64,000 nucleotides of DNA from Herbaspirillum rhizosphaerae_A (GCF_046025915.1 NZ_JAQQFR010000006.1:1-64000); one strand, 5' to 3'. Counted from the stretch's first letter, positions 52,101 to 61,633 are shown. Numbers and translations are program-made. Notes: a model not told the origin generated them from the sequence alone.

Positions 52101-53516
52101 ATGGCAAGGACGGCCGCAGAGGTTTTGAAGTTGGTGAAAGACAATGAAGTCAAGTTTGTTGATTTCCGTTTTGCCGACACCCGGGGTAAAGAGCAGCACG
52201 TAACGGTTCCTGTTTCCCATTTCGACATCGACAAGTTTGAATCCGGTCACGCATTCGACGGTTCGTCGATCGCCGGCTGGAAGGGTATCGAAGCTTCGGA
52301 CATGTTGCTGATCCCTGATCCAAATACTGCCAATATCGACCCGTTCATGGAAGAAACCACATTGTTCATGCAATGTGACGTGATCGAGCCATCCGACGGC
52401 AAGGGTTACGACCGTGACCCACGTTCCATCGCCAAGCGCGCTGAAGCGTACCTGAAGTCCTCGGGCCTGGGCGACACAGCCTACTTCGGTCCTGAGCCAG
52501 AATTCTTCATTTTCGACGGCGTACGTTGGGGCGCGGACATGTCCGGTTCTTTCGTCAAGATCGAATCCGAAGAAGCATCGTGGAGCTCCGGCGCCAAGCT
52601 CGAAGGCGGCAACACCGGCCATCGTCCAGTCGTCAAGGGCGGCTACTTCCCAGTGCCACCAGTCGACAGCTTCCAGGACATGCGTTCGGAAATGTCCCTG
52701 ATCCTCGAATCCCTGGGCATTCCAGTTGAAGTGCACCACCACGAAGTGGCCGGCGCAGGTCAAAACGAACTGGGCACCAAGTTCTCGACACTGGTTGAGC
52801 GCGCTGACTGGACACAAACACTGAAGTATGTGATCTGGAACGTTGCTCACACCTACGGTAAGACAGCGACCTTCATGCCTAAGCCACTGGTCGGCGACAA
52901 CGGCTCGGGTATGCACGTTCACCAATCGGTCTGGAAAGACGGCAAGAACCTGTTCGCAGGCGACGGCTATGCTGGCCTGTCTGAATTCGCGCTGTTCTAC
53001 ATCGGCGGTATCATCAAGCATGCCAAGGCGCTGAACGCGATCACCAACCCAGGTACAAACTCGTACAAGCGTCTGGTTCCAGGTTTCGAAGCACCGGTCA
53101 AGCTGGCTTACTCGGCACGTAACCGTTCCGCATCGATCCGTATTCCACACGTTGCGAATCCTAAGGGTCGTCGTATCGAAACACGTTTCCCGGATCCACT
53201 GGCGAACCCATACCTGTGCTTCTCGGCTCTGCTGATGGCAGGTCTGGACGGCGTGCAAAACAAGATCCATCCAGGCGAAGCAGCTTCGAAGGATCTGTAC
53301 CATCTGCCACCAGAAGAAGACAAGCTGATCCCAACAGTGTGCGCATCGTTGGAAGAAGCTCTGGACGCACTGAACAAGGATCGCGAGTTCCTGACACGTG
53401 GCGGCGTCTTCACTGACAGCATGATCGATGCCTATCTGGACCTGAAGGGCCAGGAAGTGCAACGCTATCGCATGACGACACACCCAATCGAATTCGACAT
53501 GTACTACTCGCTGTAA
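52101..53516 (+). CDS. glnA: Glutamine synthetase type I
   Basis: 471-aa GSI-beta enzyme that makes glutamine from glutamate, ammonia and ATP. It carries the glutamate/ATP-site patterns FDGSSIAGWKGI near residue 53, GPEPEFFIFD near 131, the NHxG-type VHHHEVAGAGQNELG near 209 and KPLVGDNGSGMHVHQS near 260. The adenylylated Tyr400 is in KDLYHLPPEE. The start is preceded by TTAGGAG. Expression is most likely sigma-54/NtrC dependent from the upstream sites. Downstream lie a DUF4124 gene and ntrB-ntrC, the usual betaproteobacterial order. Confidence 0.98.
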   Translation: MARTAAEVLKLVKDNEVKFVDFRFADTRGKEQHVTVPVSHFDIDKFESGHAFDGSSIAGWKGIEASDMLLIPDPNTANIDPFMEETTLFMQCDVIEPSDGKGYDRDPRSIAKRAEAYLKSSGLGDTAYFGPEPEFFIFDGVRWGADMSGSFVKIESEEASWSSGAKLEGGNTGHRPVVKGGYFPVPPVDSFQDMRSEMSLILESLGIPVEVHHHEVAGAGQNELGTKFSTLVERADWTQTLKYVIWNVAHTYGKTATFMPKPLVGDNGSGMHVHQSVWKDGKNLFAGDGYAGLSEFALFYIGGIIKHAKALNAITNPGTNSYKRLVPGFEAPVKLAYSARNRSASIRIPHVANPKGRRIETRFPDPLANPYLCFSALLMAGLDGVQNKIHPGEAASKDLYHLPPEEDKLIPTVCASLEEALDALNKDREFLTRGGVFTDSMIDAYLDLKGQEVQRYRMTTHPIEFDMYYSL

Positions 53517-53535
53517 TCGTCGATTTTGTATTGAT

Positions 53536-53564
53536 AAAAAAGGGAAGCTTGCTTCCCTTTTTTT
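53536..53564 (+). terminator. glnA terminator
   Basis: Stem GGGAAGC/GCTTCCC, extended by A/T pairs, with a run of seven T; 26 bp after the stop. Confidence 0.85.
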
Positions 53565-53632
53565 ATGGCTTATCGAGACTGGAGATGTGTTGTCATACAC
53601 TAATCGGCATTTCGATAAGTGGACGCCGGAAA

Positions 53633-54115
53633 ATGAAGTTTCTCGCAGTGGGCGTGTTGTTGTGCGCGGCTTGTCTGGGCGACGCACAGGCGCAAAATGA
53701 CGTGTACGTCTGCACCGATGAAAACGGTGCTAAAGAATACAAGAATACCGGGACGACCAAGGGTTGCCGCAAAGTCGAATTGCCAGGTTTGCCGACAGCA
53801 GTATCGCAGCCAAAGCGTGCGATGCAGGGCGGGGCAACAGGAGCGGCAGCAACTGCTACTTTCCCCAAGGTCGATACCAACGCGCAGAAGTCGCGCGACA
53901 GCGATCGCAAGCTGCTGTTGCAGGATGAATTGCATGCGGAAGAAAAGAAGCTGACGGGTTTAAGGGCGGACTTCAATAATGGCGAGCCGGAACGTCGTGG
54001 CGACGAGCGCAACTATGCCAAATATCAGGAGCGCGTCGCCGGGATGAAAGACGATATTGCACGATCGGAACGCAATATCGCGGCGCTCAAGCGAGAGCTT
54101 GCTAACGTACGTTAA
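53633..54115 (+). CDS. Exported DUF4124-domain protein
   Basis: 160-aa protein, function unknown. A signal peptide (FLAVGVLLCAACLGDAQAQ, cleavage near residue 20) is followed by a DUF4124 segment (DVYVCTDENGAKEYKNTG) and, after a low-complexity linker, a charged coiled-coil-like C terminus (DRKLLLQDELHAEEKKLTGL, MKDDIARSERNIAALKREL). I chose ATG 53633, as the upstream frame has no signal and overlaps the glnA terminator. Such genes commonly sit between glnA and ntrB in this bacterial group. Confidence 0.8.
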   Translation: MKFLAVGVLLCAACLGDAQAQNDVYVCTDENGAKEYKNTGTTKGCRKVELPGLPTAVSQPKRAMQGGATGAAATATFPKVDTNAQKSRDSDRKLLLQDELHAEEKKLTGLRADFNNGEPERRGDERNYAKYQERVAGMKDDIARSERNIAALKRELANVR

Positions 54116-54282
54116 TGAACGCGTTCTTCATTGCGTTCGTCAGAAATGCAGCGTCGTCGCAGGCTTGCCCAAATCTTGCTTAGCTGAAGAGAAGCTGACA
54201 ATCACCTTTGTATGACTGGTTCGATTGTTGGTTGTCTGTCACAGGCATTTCACAAGCATTACACAAGCTTTAACCGGAACGC

Positions 54283-55356
54283 ATGAAAACAACGCTACCT
54301 TCACTGGATGGACTTGATCTGCTGGCGTCAGCAGTCATCATCCTCGACGCAAACGGCGGCATCGTCTATGCCAATGCCGCTGCCGAAAATCTGCTGGAGA
54401 GCTCCTTCAAGGTGCTTTCCCAACAAAAGCTGAGCGAGCTTTTCCTCAATGGAAAAGAACTCGCCACGCTGTTCTATCAGGCCGTCGCCCATCAGTTTGC
54501 CGACAAACGGCTGGACCTCGTTTTGGAGCGCATGGGACGCGAGCCCTTGCAAGTCCATACGATCGTTACCGCGCTCGACAGTGCCGCCACGCCGGTCTTG
54601 CTGGAGCTGCGTGAAAACGTCCAGCAACTCAAGCTGGATCGGGAAGAGCGTCTGCTCGATCAGAGTCAGGCCAACAAAGAACTCATCCGCAATCTTGCGC
54701 ACGAGATCAAGAATCCGCTGGGCGGTATTCGTGGCGCGGCGCAACTGCTGGAACTGGAGTTACCTGAGCGTCATCTGAAAGAGTTGCGCGAATACACCCA
54801 GGTCATCATCAAGGAAGCCGACCGCCTGCAGACGCTGGTGGACAGGCTGCTGGCGCCGCACCGCCGGCCGCATATCGTTGGCGACGTTAACATTCATGAA
54901 GTCTGCGAACGTGTGCGCAGCCTCATCCTCGCCGAGTTCCCGAATGGTCTGACCATTCGCCGCGACTATGACTTGTCGATTCCCGAATTCCGGGGCGATA
55001 AGGAACAGTTGATCCAGGCCTTGCTCAACATTGTTCATAACGCTGCGCAAGCACTTGCCGATCGCATTCGCGCGGGCGACGCCGAGCTGGTTTTGGCAAC
55101 GCGAGTTGCGCGTCAAGTGACGCTGGCCAAGGTCCGTTACCGGCTGGCACTAGACTTGCATATCATCGACAATGGCCCCGGTATCTCACCAGACATCCAG
55201 GACCGTATTTTTTACCCGCTGGTTTCTGGGCGGGAAGGAGGTAGCGGTTTGGGACTGACGTTGGCGCAAACATTCGTGCAGCAACATATGGGCGTAATCG
55301 AATGTGAAAGCCGGCCGGGATATACGGATTTCAGAATTTTGATCCCGCTTCCCTGA
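54283..55356 (+). CDS. glnL: Nitrogen regulation sensor kinase NtrB (GlnL)
   Basis: 357-aa soluble histidine kinase that, under nitrogen limitation, phosphorylates NtrC; PII controls its phosphatase activity. A PAS domain (residues 10-110), phospho-His140 in the H box LAHEIKNPLGGIRGAAQLL, N box LLNIVHNAAQAL and G boxes DNGPGISP and GGSGLGLTLAQTF are all present. No membrane segment. It precedes ntrC by 108 bp. Confidence 0.95.
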   Translation: MKTTLPSLDGLDLLASAVIILDANGGIVYANAAAENLLESSFKVLSQQKLSELFLNGKELATLFYQAVAHQFADKRLDLVLERMGREPLQVHTIVTALDSAATPVLLELRENVQQLKLDREERLLDQSQANKELIRNLAHEIKNPLGGIRGAAQLLELELPERHLKELREYTQVIIKEADRLQTLVDRLLAPHRRPHIVGDVNIHEVCERVRSLILAEFPNGLTIRRDYDLSIPEFRGDKEQLIQALLNIVHNAAQALADRIRAGDAELVLATRVARQVTLAKVRYRLALDLHIIDNGPGISPDIQDRIFYPLVSGREGGSGLGLTLAQTFVQQHMGVIECESRPGYTDFRILIPLP

Positions 55357-55464
55357 TCACGGTTTTTTACTGGTCGGGAAGGTGGGGACTGAAGCAAATG
55401 CAACACCGGCATATGCCTTTGATGCTGTCTATTACACGCTACCAAAGCAGGAAAAGATAAGACT

Positions 55465-56961
55465 ATGAAACCGATCTGGATTGTTGACGACGACGAATCG
55501 ATACGCTGGGTATTGGAAAAAGCCCTCGCGCGAGAAAATCTCGCCACACAAAGTTTTTCCAGCGCGCGTGATGCGATGCAAGCATTGCAGACCGGCACGC
55601 CGCAAGTATTGGTTTCCGATATCCGCATGCCTGGCGCATCCGGTCTGGAGCTGCTCCAGACCATCAAAGCCAAGCATCCCGGCATTCCGGTCATCATCAT
55701 CACCGCCTTCTCGGATCTCGACTCGGCAGTGTCGGCGTTCCAGGGTGGTGCTTTCGAATATCTGGCCAAGCCTTTCGATGTCGACAAAGCCGTTGAACTG
55801 ATTCGTCGTGCGCTGGAAGAAAGCCTGCGTGAAACCGCAGTCGAGCAATCGTCTGCAGACGCGCCGGAAATCCTCGGCCAGGCACCGGCGATGCAAGATG
55901 TCTTCCGCGCCATCGGCCGCCTGTCGCAATCGAACGTGACGGTGCTCATTACCGGCGAATCGGGTTCCGGTAAAGAACTGGTCGCACGCGCCTTGCACAA
56001 GCACAGCCCGCGCGCTGCACAGCCTTTCGTCGCACTGAACACGGCGGCGATTCCGAAGGACTTGCTGGAGTCGGAACTGTTCGGCCATGAGCGCGGCGCC
56101 TTCACCGGTGCACAAGCTATGCGCCGAGGCCGTTTTGAGCAGGCCGAAGGCGGCACGCTGTTCCTCGATGAAATCGGCGACATGCCGCTCGATCTGCAAA
56201 CGCGTTTGTTGCGTGTGCTGTCGGACGGACATTTCTATCGCGTCGGCGGCCATCAATCCTTGAAGGCCAATGTCCGCGTCATCGCAGCGACGCACCAGAA
56301 TCTGGAGCATCGCGTACGCGAAGGCTTGTTCCGCGAAGACTTGTATCACCGCCTCAACGTGATCCGTTTGCGCTTGCCGAGTCTGCGTGAGCGTCGCGAA
56401 GACGTGCCGATCCTGGCGCGTCACTTCCTCACACAAAGCGCGCGTCAGCTCGGCGTCGAAGCCAAGCGTCTGTCGCCGCAAGCGATGCAGTTTTTGTCGC
56501 AGCTGGAATTGCCGGGCAACGTGCGCCAGTTGGAAAACCTGTGCAACTGGATCACCGTCATGGCGCCGGGGCAGACAGTTGAAGTCAAGGACTTGCCGCA
56601 GGATCTTATCGAAGAACGCAGCAGTAACTTCCAGCCGGTATCGTCACAGGCTGCGCCATCGTCCGCACCTGCGATGGAGTCGCATGGTGGCGCGGCAGCG
56701 GCGAATGTCGACGGTGACTTCGGTGGTGCTGATCGCAACTGGATCAGTCTGCTGGAAACCGAAGCCGCGCAAATGCTGGCGGAAGAACGTCCGGAAGTCA
56801 TGGACATCCTCGGTCGCCAGTTTGAAGCGGCCTTGATCAAGATCGCGCTCAAGCATACTCACGGCCGCAAGAACGACGCAGCTGTGCGCCTGGGTATCGG
56901 CCGCAATACGATCACGCGCAAGATTCAGGAGCTCGGCATCGGCGGCGCTGAAGACGACTGA
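55465..56961 (+). CDS. glnG: Nitrogen regulation response regulator NtrC (GlnG)
   Basis: 498-aa sigma-54 activator. Receiver with Asp52 (VSDIRMPG), AAA+ domain with Walker A GESGSGKE near residue 165 and the sigma-54-contacting GAFTGA near 211, then a C-terminal Fis-type HTH (KNDAAVRLGIGRNTITRKI). It should bind the array upstream of glnA at 51798-51872. A strong terminator follows. Confidence 0.96.
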   Translation: MKPIWIVDDDESIRWVLEKALARENLATQSFSSARDAMQALQTGTPQVLVSDIRMPGASGLELLQTIKAKHPGIPVIIITAFSDLDSAVSAFQGGAFEYLAKPFDVDKAVELIRRALEESLRETAVEQSSADAPEILGQAPAMQDVFRAIGRLSQSNVTVLITGESGSGKELVARALHKHSPRAAQPFVALNTAAIPKDLLESELFGHERGAFTGAQAMRRGRFEQAEGGTLFLDEIGDMPLDLQTRLLRVLSDGHFYRVGGHQSLKANVRVIAATHQNLEHRVREGLFREDLYHRLNVIRLRLPSLRERREDVPILARHFLTQSARQLGVEAKRLSPQAMQFLSQLELPGNVRQLENLCNWITVMAPGQTVEVKDLPQDLIEERSSNFQPVSSQAAPSSAPAMESHGGAAAANVDGDFGGADRNWISLLETEAAQMLAEERPEVMDILGRQFEAALIKIALKHTHGRKNDAAVRLGIGRNTITRKIQELGIGGAEDD

Positions 56962-57094
56962 TGGTCAAGCAAAAGTACAAGCACAAGTTAAGGGAAGTGG
57001 GAGAGCAGTAGCGGTAGAGGGGTAGGGAAGCAAACATCGTCACGGATATGCCTCGCAAAGAATGCAAACCGTACGATGAACAACAAAATGAAAA

Positions 57095-57129
57095 GGGCCG
57101 GATTCGTTGATGAATCCGGCCCTTTTTTT
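57095..57129 (+). terminator. ntrBC terminator
   Basis: Perfect 11-bp stem GGGCCGGATTC/GAATCCGGCCC, 6-nt loop, seven T. Confidence 0.92.
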
Positions 57130-57177
57130 ACGTCCAACTTTACTTGCGTCCGACCTGAGCCGGACGCAGTACTAAGA

Positions 57178-58470
57178 TCAGCGCAGTTTCAAAACATAAC
57201 GTGCCGATGCCGAAGCGATCAAGCTCAACGCAGCGCCGAAGATCACGAAATAGCTGACCGACAGCTTGTTGCCGGTGGTCTGAATCAGCCAGGTAATGAT
57301 CAGGCCGGCAAAACCGCCAAACAGCATCACAGCGATGTTATAGCTCAGCGACATGCCTGTACCGCGCGTCTGCACCGGGAAGATATCCGACAGCAATGCC
57401 GGCATCGACGCAAAGTACATTGTCATCAGAATACCGATCACGATTTGCAGCAACAGCAGATTGATGAAGCTTGGCGAACCAGTCAGAAATACGAACATCG
57501 GATAGGTCAGCACAACAAAGGCCAGGCTGCTGGCAATCATGAACGGCGTGCGGCCATGTTTATCCGACAGTTCACCCACCAGCGGTGACGCCAGCATCAT
57601 GATCAGACCCGACACCAGTGTTGCCGCGTAGGACGACCATGCCGGCATGCCCAGTTGCTTGATGGCGTAGGTCGGCATGTACAGCGACAGATAAACCGAC
57701 ACGGTCGCCATGATCACGCTGCCGGTACCGATCAGCAGGCGCATCTTTTGGGTAGTGAAGGTGTCGCGCAACGGTGTCTCGGTGCGTTCTGCAACAGCGA
57801 ACTCAGGCGACTCTTCCAGGTGGCGACGGATGTAGAAACCGGCAGGGCCGATCAGCAGACCGAACAGGAAAGGCAAACGCCAGCCCCAGGAGTACAACTG
57901 TTCCGGCGTCAGCCAGCCGTTCAGACCGGCGCCGAAAGCGGCTGCCATCAACAGGCTCAGACCCTGGCTGGCAACCTGCCAGCTGGAGAAGAAGCCGCGG
58001 CGATGCGGTGCGTGTTCCACCAGAAATGCCGTCGAGCTGCCGAATTCACCGCCCGCCGAGAAGCCCTGGATCAGGCGCGCCAGAACGATACCTGCAGGCG
58101 CCCAAAGACCGATGCTGGAGTAGGTCGGCATGAACGCGATCATCGCGGTGCCGATAGTCATCAGCACGATCGACAGCGACAATGCCGCCTTACGTCCAAC
58201 GCGATCGGAATATGCGCCGAGAATAACCGCACCGAGCGGACGCATGAAGAACGAGACGCCGAACGTTGCAAAGGTCACCAGCAGCGAGACCGTTTCATTG
58301 TCGGTCGGGAAAAACAGCTTGGCGATGATCACGGCAAACGCGCCGTAAATCAGGACGTCAAACCATTCCAACGCATTGCCGATAGAAGACGAGATAACTG
58401 CTCGCCACGTTTGTGGATGAAGCTTGACTGACGCATCATTGCCGGTTGCTGCAGAACTCTTATTATTCAT
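57178..58470 (-). CDS. MFS transporter of the metabolite:H+ symporter type
   Basis: 430-aa inner-membrane protein with about twelve hydrophobic segments. It has the MHS family start SSSIGNALEWFDVLIYGAFA and the loop YSDRVGRKAALSLSI, as in KgtP, ProP and citrate/tricarballylate transporters. I chose ATG 58470 (MNNKSS), preceded by GGGAGA; the open frame extends upstream without support. Cargo is probably a carboxylic acid or betaine. Proximity to the propionate genes is suggestive, but a separate promoter and a 32-bp palindrome lie between them. Confidence 0.87.
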   Translation of the reverse strand: MNNKSSAATGNDASVKLHPQTWRAVISSSIGNALEWFDVLIYGAFAVIIAKLFFPTDNETVSLLVTFATFGVSFFMRPLGAVILGAYSDRVGRKAALSLSIVLMTIGTAMIAFMPTYSSIGLWAPAGIVLARLIQGFSAGGEFGSSTAFLVEHAPHRRGFFSSWQVASQGLSLLMAAAFGAGLNGWLTPEQLYSWGWRLPFLFGLLIGPAGFYIRRHLEESPEFAVAERTETPLRDTFTTQKMRLLIGTGSVIMATVSVYLSLYMPTYAIKQLGMPAWSSYAATLVSGLIMMLASPLVGELSDKHGRTPFMIASSLAFVVLTYPMFVFLTGSPSFINLLLLQIVIGILMTMYFASMPALLSDIFPVQTRGTGMSLSYNIAVMLFGGFAGLIITWLIQTTGNKLSVSYFVIFGAALSLIASASARYVLKLR

Positions 58471-58605
58471 GCGTTCTCCCGTTGGTGAGATTGTTGAGGG
58501 GTGCTGTTTTAGTCGGGGATTGTTTGCCAGGATTCCGATGAGCGGAATGCTTAAAACAATATGCGCACTATCCCCGATATGCCGATGTCTATAGGCAACC
58601 GAGCG

Positions 58606-58635
58606 AGAATACGTGGAGGGGAGAGAGGCTGTCAA
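58606..58635 (-). promoter_or_regulatory. Sigma-70 promoter of the MFS gene
   Basis: On the minus strand a perfect -35 TTGACA (58630-58635) and -10 TATTCT (58606-58611), 18-bp spacer. The leader is about 129 nt. Confidence 0.5.
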
Positions 58636-58696
58636 TCACGCATTTGAGTCGTGCCGTGATGCGATTCTTATTCTGCGGGAATGAGCGCGATTGCTT

Positions 58697-58728
58697 CTGT
58701 CGTTGATTCACCGGTGAATCAACGACAG
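58697..58728. repeat. Perfect 32-bp palindrome
   Basis: The arm CTGTCGTTGATTCACC is followed at once by its exact reverse complement, without a spacer. It lies 56 bp after the prpR stop. No T tract follows on either strand, so it is not a typical terminator. Confidence 0.9.
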
Positions 58729-58783
58729 GTCTCAAATGGCCGGCGATCCGATGTGTAATACATACCTGAAATGCAAAATCGGC

Positions 58784-60424
58784 TTAAGTTTTTTCGCCCA
58801 GTTTGCGCCATAAAGTCGTGCGACTGATACCGAGATATTTTGCTGTCGCAGCACGATTGCCGTCGAAGCGTGCGAGTACATCTTCCAGAGATTCGTCCAC
58901 CTCCGTGCTGAGTTGTTTGGCAGCTGGAAATGCTGCAGTGCGCATTGTCGATACGTCATCGCTCACAATTTCCGGTGCCACGCGCGCGATCAGGTTCGGT
59001 GTCAATGCCTGCAAAGGTTCGGCCGCGAGGAACAAGGCAAGCCGCTCCATCATGTTGCGTAGTTCACGGACATTGCCGGGCCAGTCATGACGAGCCAGCA
59101 GCGGTGTGCAACGCAAAATCTCGGCGTGCAGATTGGCATGTGGGCGAATGTCCATCGCCGCGAGCGCGTTCTTCAGGCACCACTCCGCCAGCGGCGCCAG
59201 ATCGTCGGGACGCTCGCGCAGCGGTGGCAAGGTCATGCGCAACACGCTCAGCCGATAGAACAGGTCGGCACGGAAGCGTCCTTCCTTGACGCGGCTGTCG
59301 AGGTCGCAATGCGTCGCACTGATGATGCGAACATTGACGGAGATCGGCCGCGTGCCGCCGACGCGTACGACTTCACGTTCTTCCAGCACGCGCAGCAAAC
59401 GTGTTTGCAAAGGCAAGGGCATCTCACCGATTTCATCGAGAAAGAGGGTGCCGCGATGCGCCGCTTCGAACAAACCGGCGCGACCGCCGCGGCGCGATCC
59501 GGTGAACGCGCCTTCTTCGTAACCGAACAGTTCCGACTCCAGCAACGACTCCGCCAGCGCACCGCAGTTGACCGCGACGAAAGGATGATGTGCTTGCACC
59601 TTACCTTGCATTTGCGGATGTGCACGGTGAATAGCTTGTGCCGCCAATTCTTTGCCAGTACCGGTTTCGCCCTGGATTAATACCGTGGCGGGAGATTTGG
59701 CAAATAGCGTGATCGACTGGCGCACCGATTCCATCGCCGCAGAGTCGCCGCGTAGATCGTTGAGGTGATGCCGTGCGCGCAAGGTGTCGGCGACCGGCAG
59801 GATACGTCCGCGTGTCGACTCCAACTGCGTCAGGCGAGCCAGTTCCAGCGCATCGTCAAAAGCCTGGCGAATGCTGGCGGCGGAGTAGACGAAGATGCCC
59901 GCCAGTCCTGCCTCCTGCGCCAGACCGGTGATCAGGCCGGCGCCAACGATGGCCTTGATGCCGGCAGCTTTCAGTTCGTTGATTTGCGAGCGAGCATCTT
60001 CTTCGGTGGCGTAGGTGCGCTGCACGATGTTCAGGCCGAAGGTGCTCTGGAAGTCGACCAGTGATGGCATGGTTTCCTGATACGTGATCATGCCGATATC
60101 GGGAGAAATCTTGCGCGCCTTGGCCAGTGCCTGCATTACATCGAAGCCGCTGGCTTTGGCGATGATCACCGGCACCGACAAGCGGCTCTTCAGATAAGCG
60201 CCGTTGGAACCCGCAGCGATCACGGCATCGCAATGCTCGGTAGCGAGGCGTTCGCGAATATGGCGTACCGCGTCTTCAAAGCCGAGTGGGATCGGCTCGA
60301 TATCTGCCTGATCGTCGAACTCCAACGTGATGTCGCGGAACAATTCGACCAGGCGCGACACGGAGACTGTCCAGATGACGGGTTTGTCGCTCTGATCCCG
60401 ATGCTGAGGGCGAGGGTGTTTCAT
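58784..60424 (-). CDS. prpR: Propionate catabolism sigma-54 activator PrpR
   Basis: 546-aa bacterial enhancer-binding protein. The N-terminal PrpR_N sensor domain (residues about 15-200), which binds 2-methylcitrate in Salmonella, is followed by an AAA+ domain (Walker A GETGTGKE near 253, GAFTGS near 305) and a Fis-type HTH (NRAATAKYLGISRTTLWRKLG). It is divergent from prpB, with a sigma-54 promoter and a TGTTTCA repeat array in between. Start ATG 60424; the array begins 7 bp upstream of it, which suggests autoregulation. Confidence 0.95.
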   Translation of the reverse strand: MKHPRPQHRDQSDKPVIWTVSVSRLVELFRDITLEFDDQADIEPIPLGFEDAVRHIRERLATEHCDAVIAAGSNGAYLKSRLSVPVIIAKASGFDVMQALAKARKISPDIGMITYQETMPSLVDFQSTFGLNIVQRTYATEEDARSQINELKAAGIKAIVGAGLITGLAQEAGLAGIFVYSAASIRQAFDDALELARLTQLESTRGRILPVADTLRARHHLNDLRGDSAAMESVRQSITLFAKSPATVLIQGETGTGKELAAQAIHRAHPQMQGKVQAHHPFVAVNCGALAESLLESELFGYEEGAFTGSRRGGRAGLFEAAHRGTLFLDEIGEMPLPLQTRLLRVLEEREVVRVGGTRPISVNVRIISATHCDLDSRVKEGRFRADLFYRLSVLRMTLPPLRERPDDLAPLAEWCLKNALAAMDIRPHANLHAEILRCTPLLARHDWPGNVRELRNMMERLALFLAAEPLQALTPNLIARVAPEIVSDDVSTMRTAAFPAAKQLSTEVDESLEDVLARFDGNRAATAKYLGISRTTLWRKLGEKT

Positions 60425-60430
60425 ATCTTT

Positions 60431-60484
60431 TGTTTCATATGCATGTTTCAGTGTTTCAAATGTAACACGAAATGAAACGTTTCA
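60431..60484. promoter_or_regulatory. Probable PrpR enhancer array
   Basis: TGTTTCA occurs at 60431-60437, 60444-60450 and 60452-60458, and the palindrome TGAAACGTTTCA at 60473-60484. The array lies 117-170 bp upstream of the prpB sigma-54 promoter, a typical enhancer distance, and in the prpR leader. Confidence 0.65.
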
Positions 60485-60600
60485 AGATGCGTTAGTGCTC
60501 CATTGTCAGAGAAATAACTAGTTCGTAAGTGGTTGATTTTGCATGTTCTTATGGCTTTTCTCCTATGAGATCAGGAGCAAGTTCGAAATGTGACAGGCGG

Positions 60601-60616
60601 TGGCATGGTGATTGCA
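60601..60616 (+). promoter_or_regulatory. Sigma-54 promoter of prpB
   Basis: TGGCATG-GTGA-TTGCA matches TGGCACG-N4-TTGCW with one mismatch and correct GG-GC spacing. The predicted start is near 60627, 71 nt before the prpB ATG. Confidence 0.85.
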
Positions 60617-60697
60617 ATGAAGGGCGCAGTAGCTGCGGATGAAACACTTGAAGTTTCGAAACCCCGCAGCGCATGCAAACACAACCGAGGTGAACAC

Positions 60698-61588
60698 ATG
60701 GCCATCCAATCCGCCGGCGCCGCATTCCGCAAAGCCGTTCAAGAAGAATCCCCACTGCAAGTCATCGGCGCCATCAACGCCAACCACGCCTTGCTCGCCA
60801 AACGTGCCGGCTTCAAGGCCATCTATCTGTCGGGTGGAGGCGTTGCTGCCGGCTCGCTGGGTTTGCCTGATCTGGGTATCTCAAATCTCGACGATGTCCT
60901 GACTGACGTGCGCCGCATCACTGACGTGTGCGATTTACCGCTGCTGGTTGATGTTGACACCGGCTTCGGTTCTTCCGCATTCAATGTGGCGCGCACCGTC
61001 AAGTCGATGATCAAGTTCGGCGCTGCCGCTATCCACATCGAAGATCAGGTCGGCGCCAAGCGCTGCGGCCATCGTCCCGGCAAGGAAATCGTCAGCAAGC
61101 AGGAAATGGTTGATCGTATCAAGGCCGCCGTTGATGCGCGCACCGACGACAACTTCGTCATCATGGCGCGTACCGATGCGCTCGCAGTGGAAGGTCTGGA
61201 CGCGGCTATCGAGCGGGCTGTTGCCTGCGTTGAGGCTGGTGCCGACATGATTTTCCCGGAAGCCATTACCGATCTGCCGATGTACAAGCAATTCGCTGCG
61301 GCAGTGAAAGTACCTATTCTTGCCAACATCACAGAGTTCGGTTCGACACCGCTGTTCACCGTGGACGAACTCAAGAGCGCCGACGTTGGGATCGTGCTGT
61401 ATCCACTGTCAGCCTTCCGCGCGATGAACAAGGCTGCAGAAAACGTCTATACCGCGATTCGCCGCGACGGCACGCAAAAGAATGTGGTCGACACCATGCA
61501 GACCCGCATGGAACTGTATGACCGTATCGGCTACCACGCTTTCGAACAAAAACTGGATGCCTTGTTCGCGCAGCAAAAGAACAAGTAA
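60698..61588 (+). CDS. prpB: 2-methylisocitrate lyase
   Basis: 296-aa enzyme, the same length as E. coli PrpB. It splits 2-methylisocitrate to pyruvate and succinate in the methylcitrate cycle. Isocitrate lyase superfamily features: LLVDVDTGFGSS near residue 85 and the catalytic motif KRCGHRPGKE near 121-130. I chose ATG 60698 (MAIQSAG) with a GAGG ribosome binding site; the open frame begins upstream of the promoter and cannot be used whole. It is first of prpB-prpC-acnD, controlled by PrpR. Confidence 0.96.
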   Translation: MAIQSAGAAFRKAVQEESPLQVIGAINANHALLAKRAGFKAIYLSGGGVAAGSLGLPDLGISNLDDVLTDVRRITDVCDLPLLVDVDTGFGSSAFNVARTVKSMIKFGAAAIHIEDQVGAKRCGHRPGKEIVSKQEMVDRIKAAVDARTDDNFVIMARTDALAVEGLDAAIERAVACVEAGADMIFPEAITDLPMYKQFAAAVKVPILANITEFGSTPLFTVDELKSADVGIVLYPLSAFRAMNKAAENVYTAIRRDGTQKNVVDTMQTRMELYDRIGYHAFEQKLDALFAQQKNK

Positions 61589-61633
61589 GAACAGATAGCA
61601 ATCCAACCCCATACAACCCTTCAGGAGGATTTG

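Larger units (their letters stand above)
58471..58783. other. Intergenic region between prpR and the MFS gene
   Basis: 313 bp without a gene. It contains the leftward MFS promoter (58606-58635) and a perfect 32-bp palindrome (58697-58728), listed separately. Confidence 0.6.

Noticed and set aside
51978..53687. 569-codon open frame on the minus strand
   Set aside because: It covers glnA in antisense. Biased codon use of a GC-rich, highly expressed gene removes stops on the other strand; the peptide has shadow composition.
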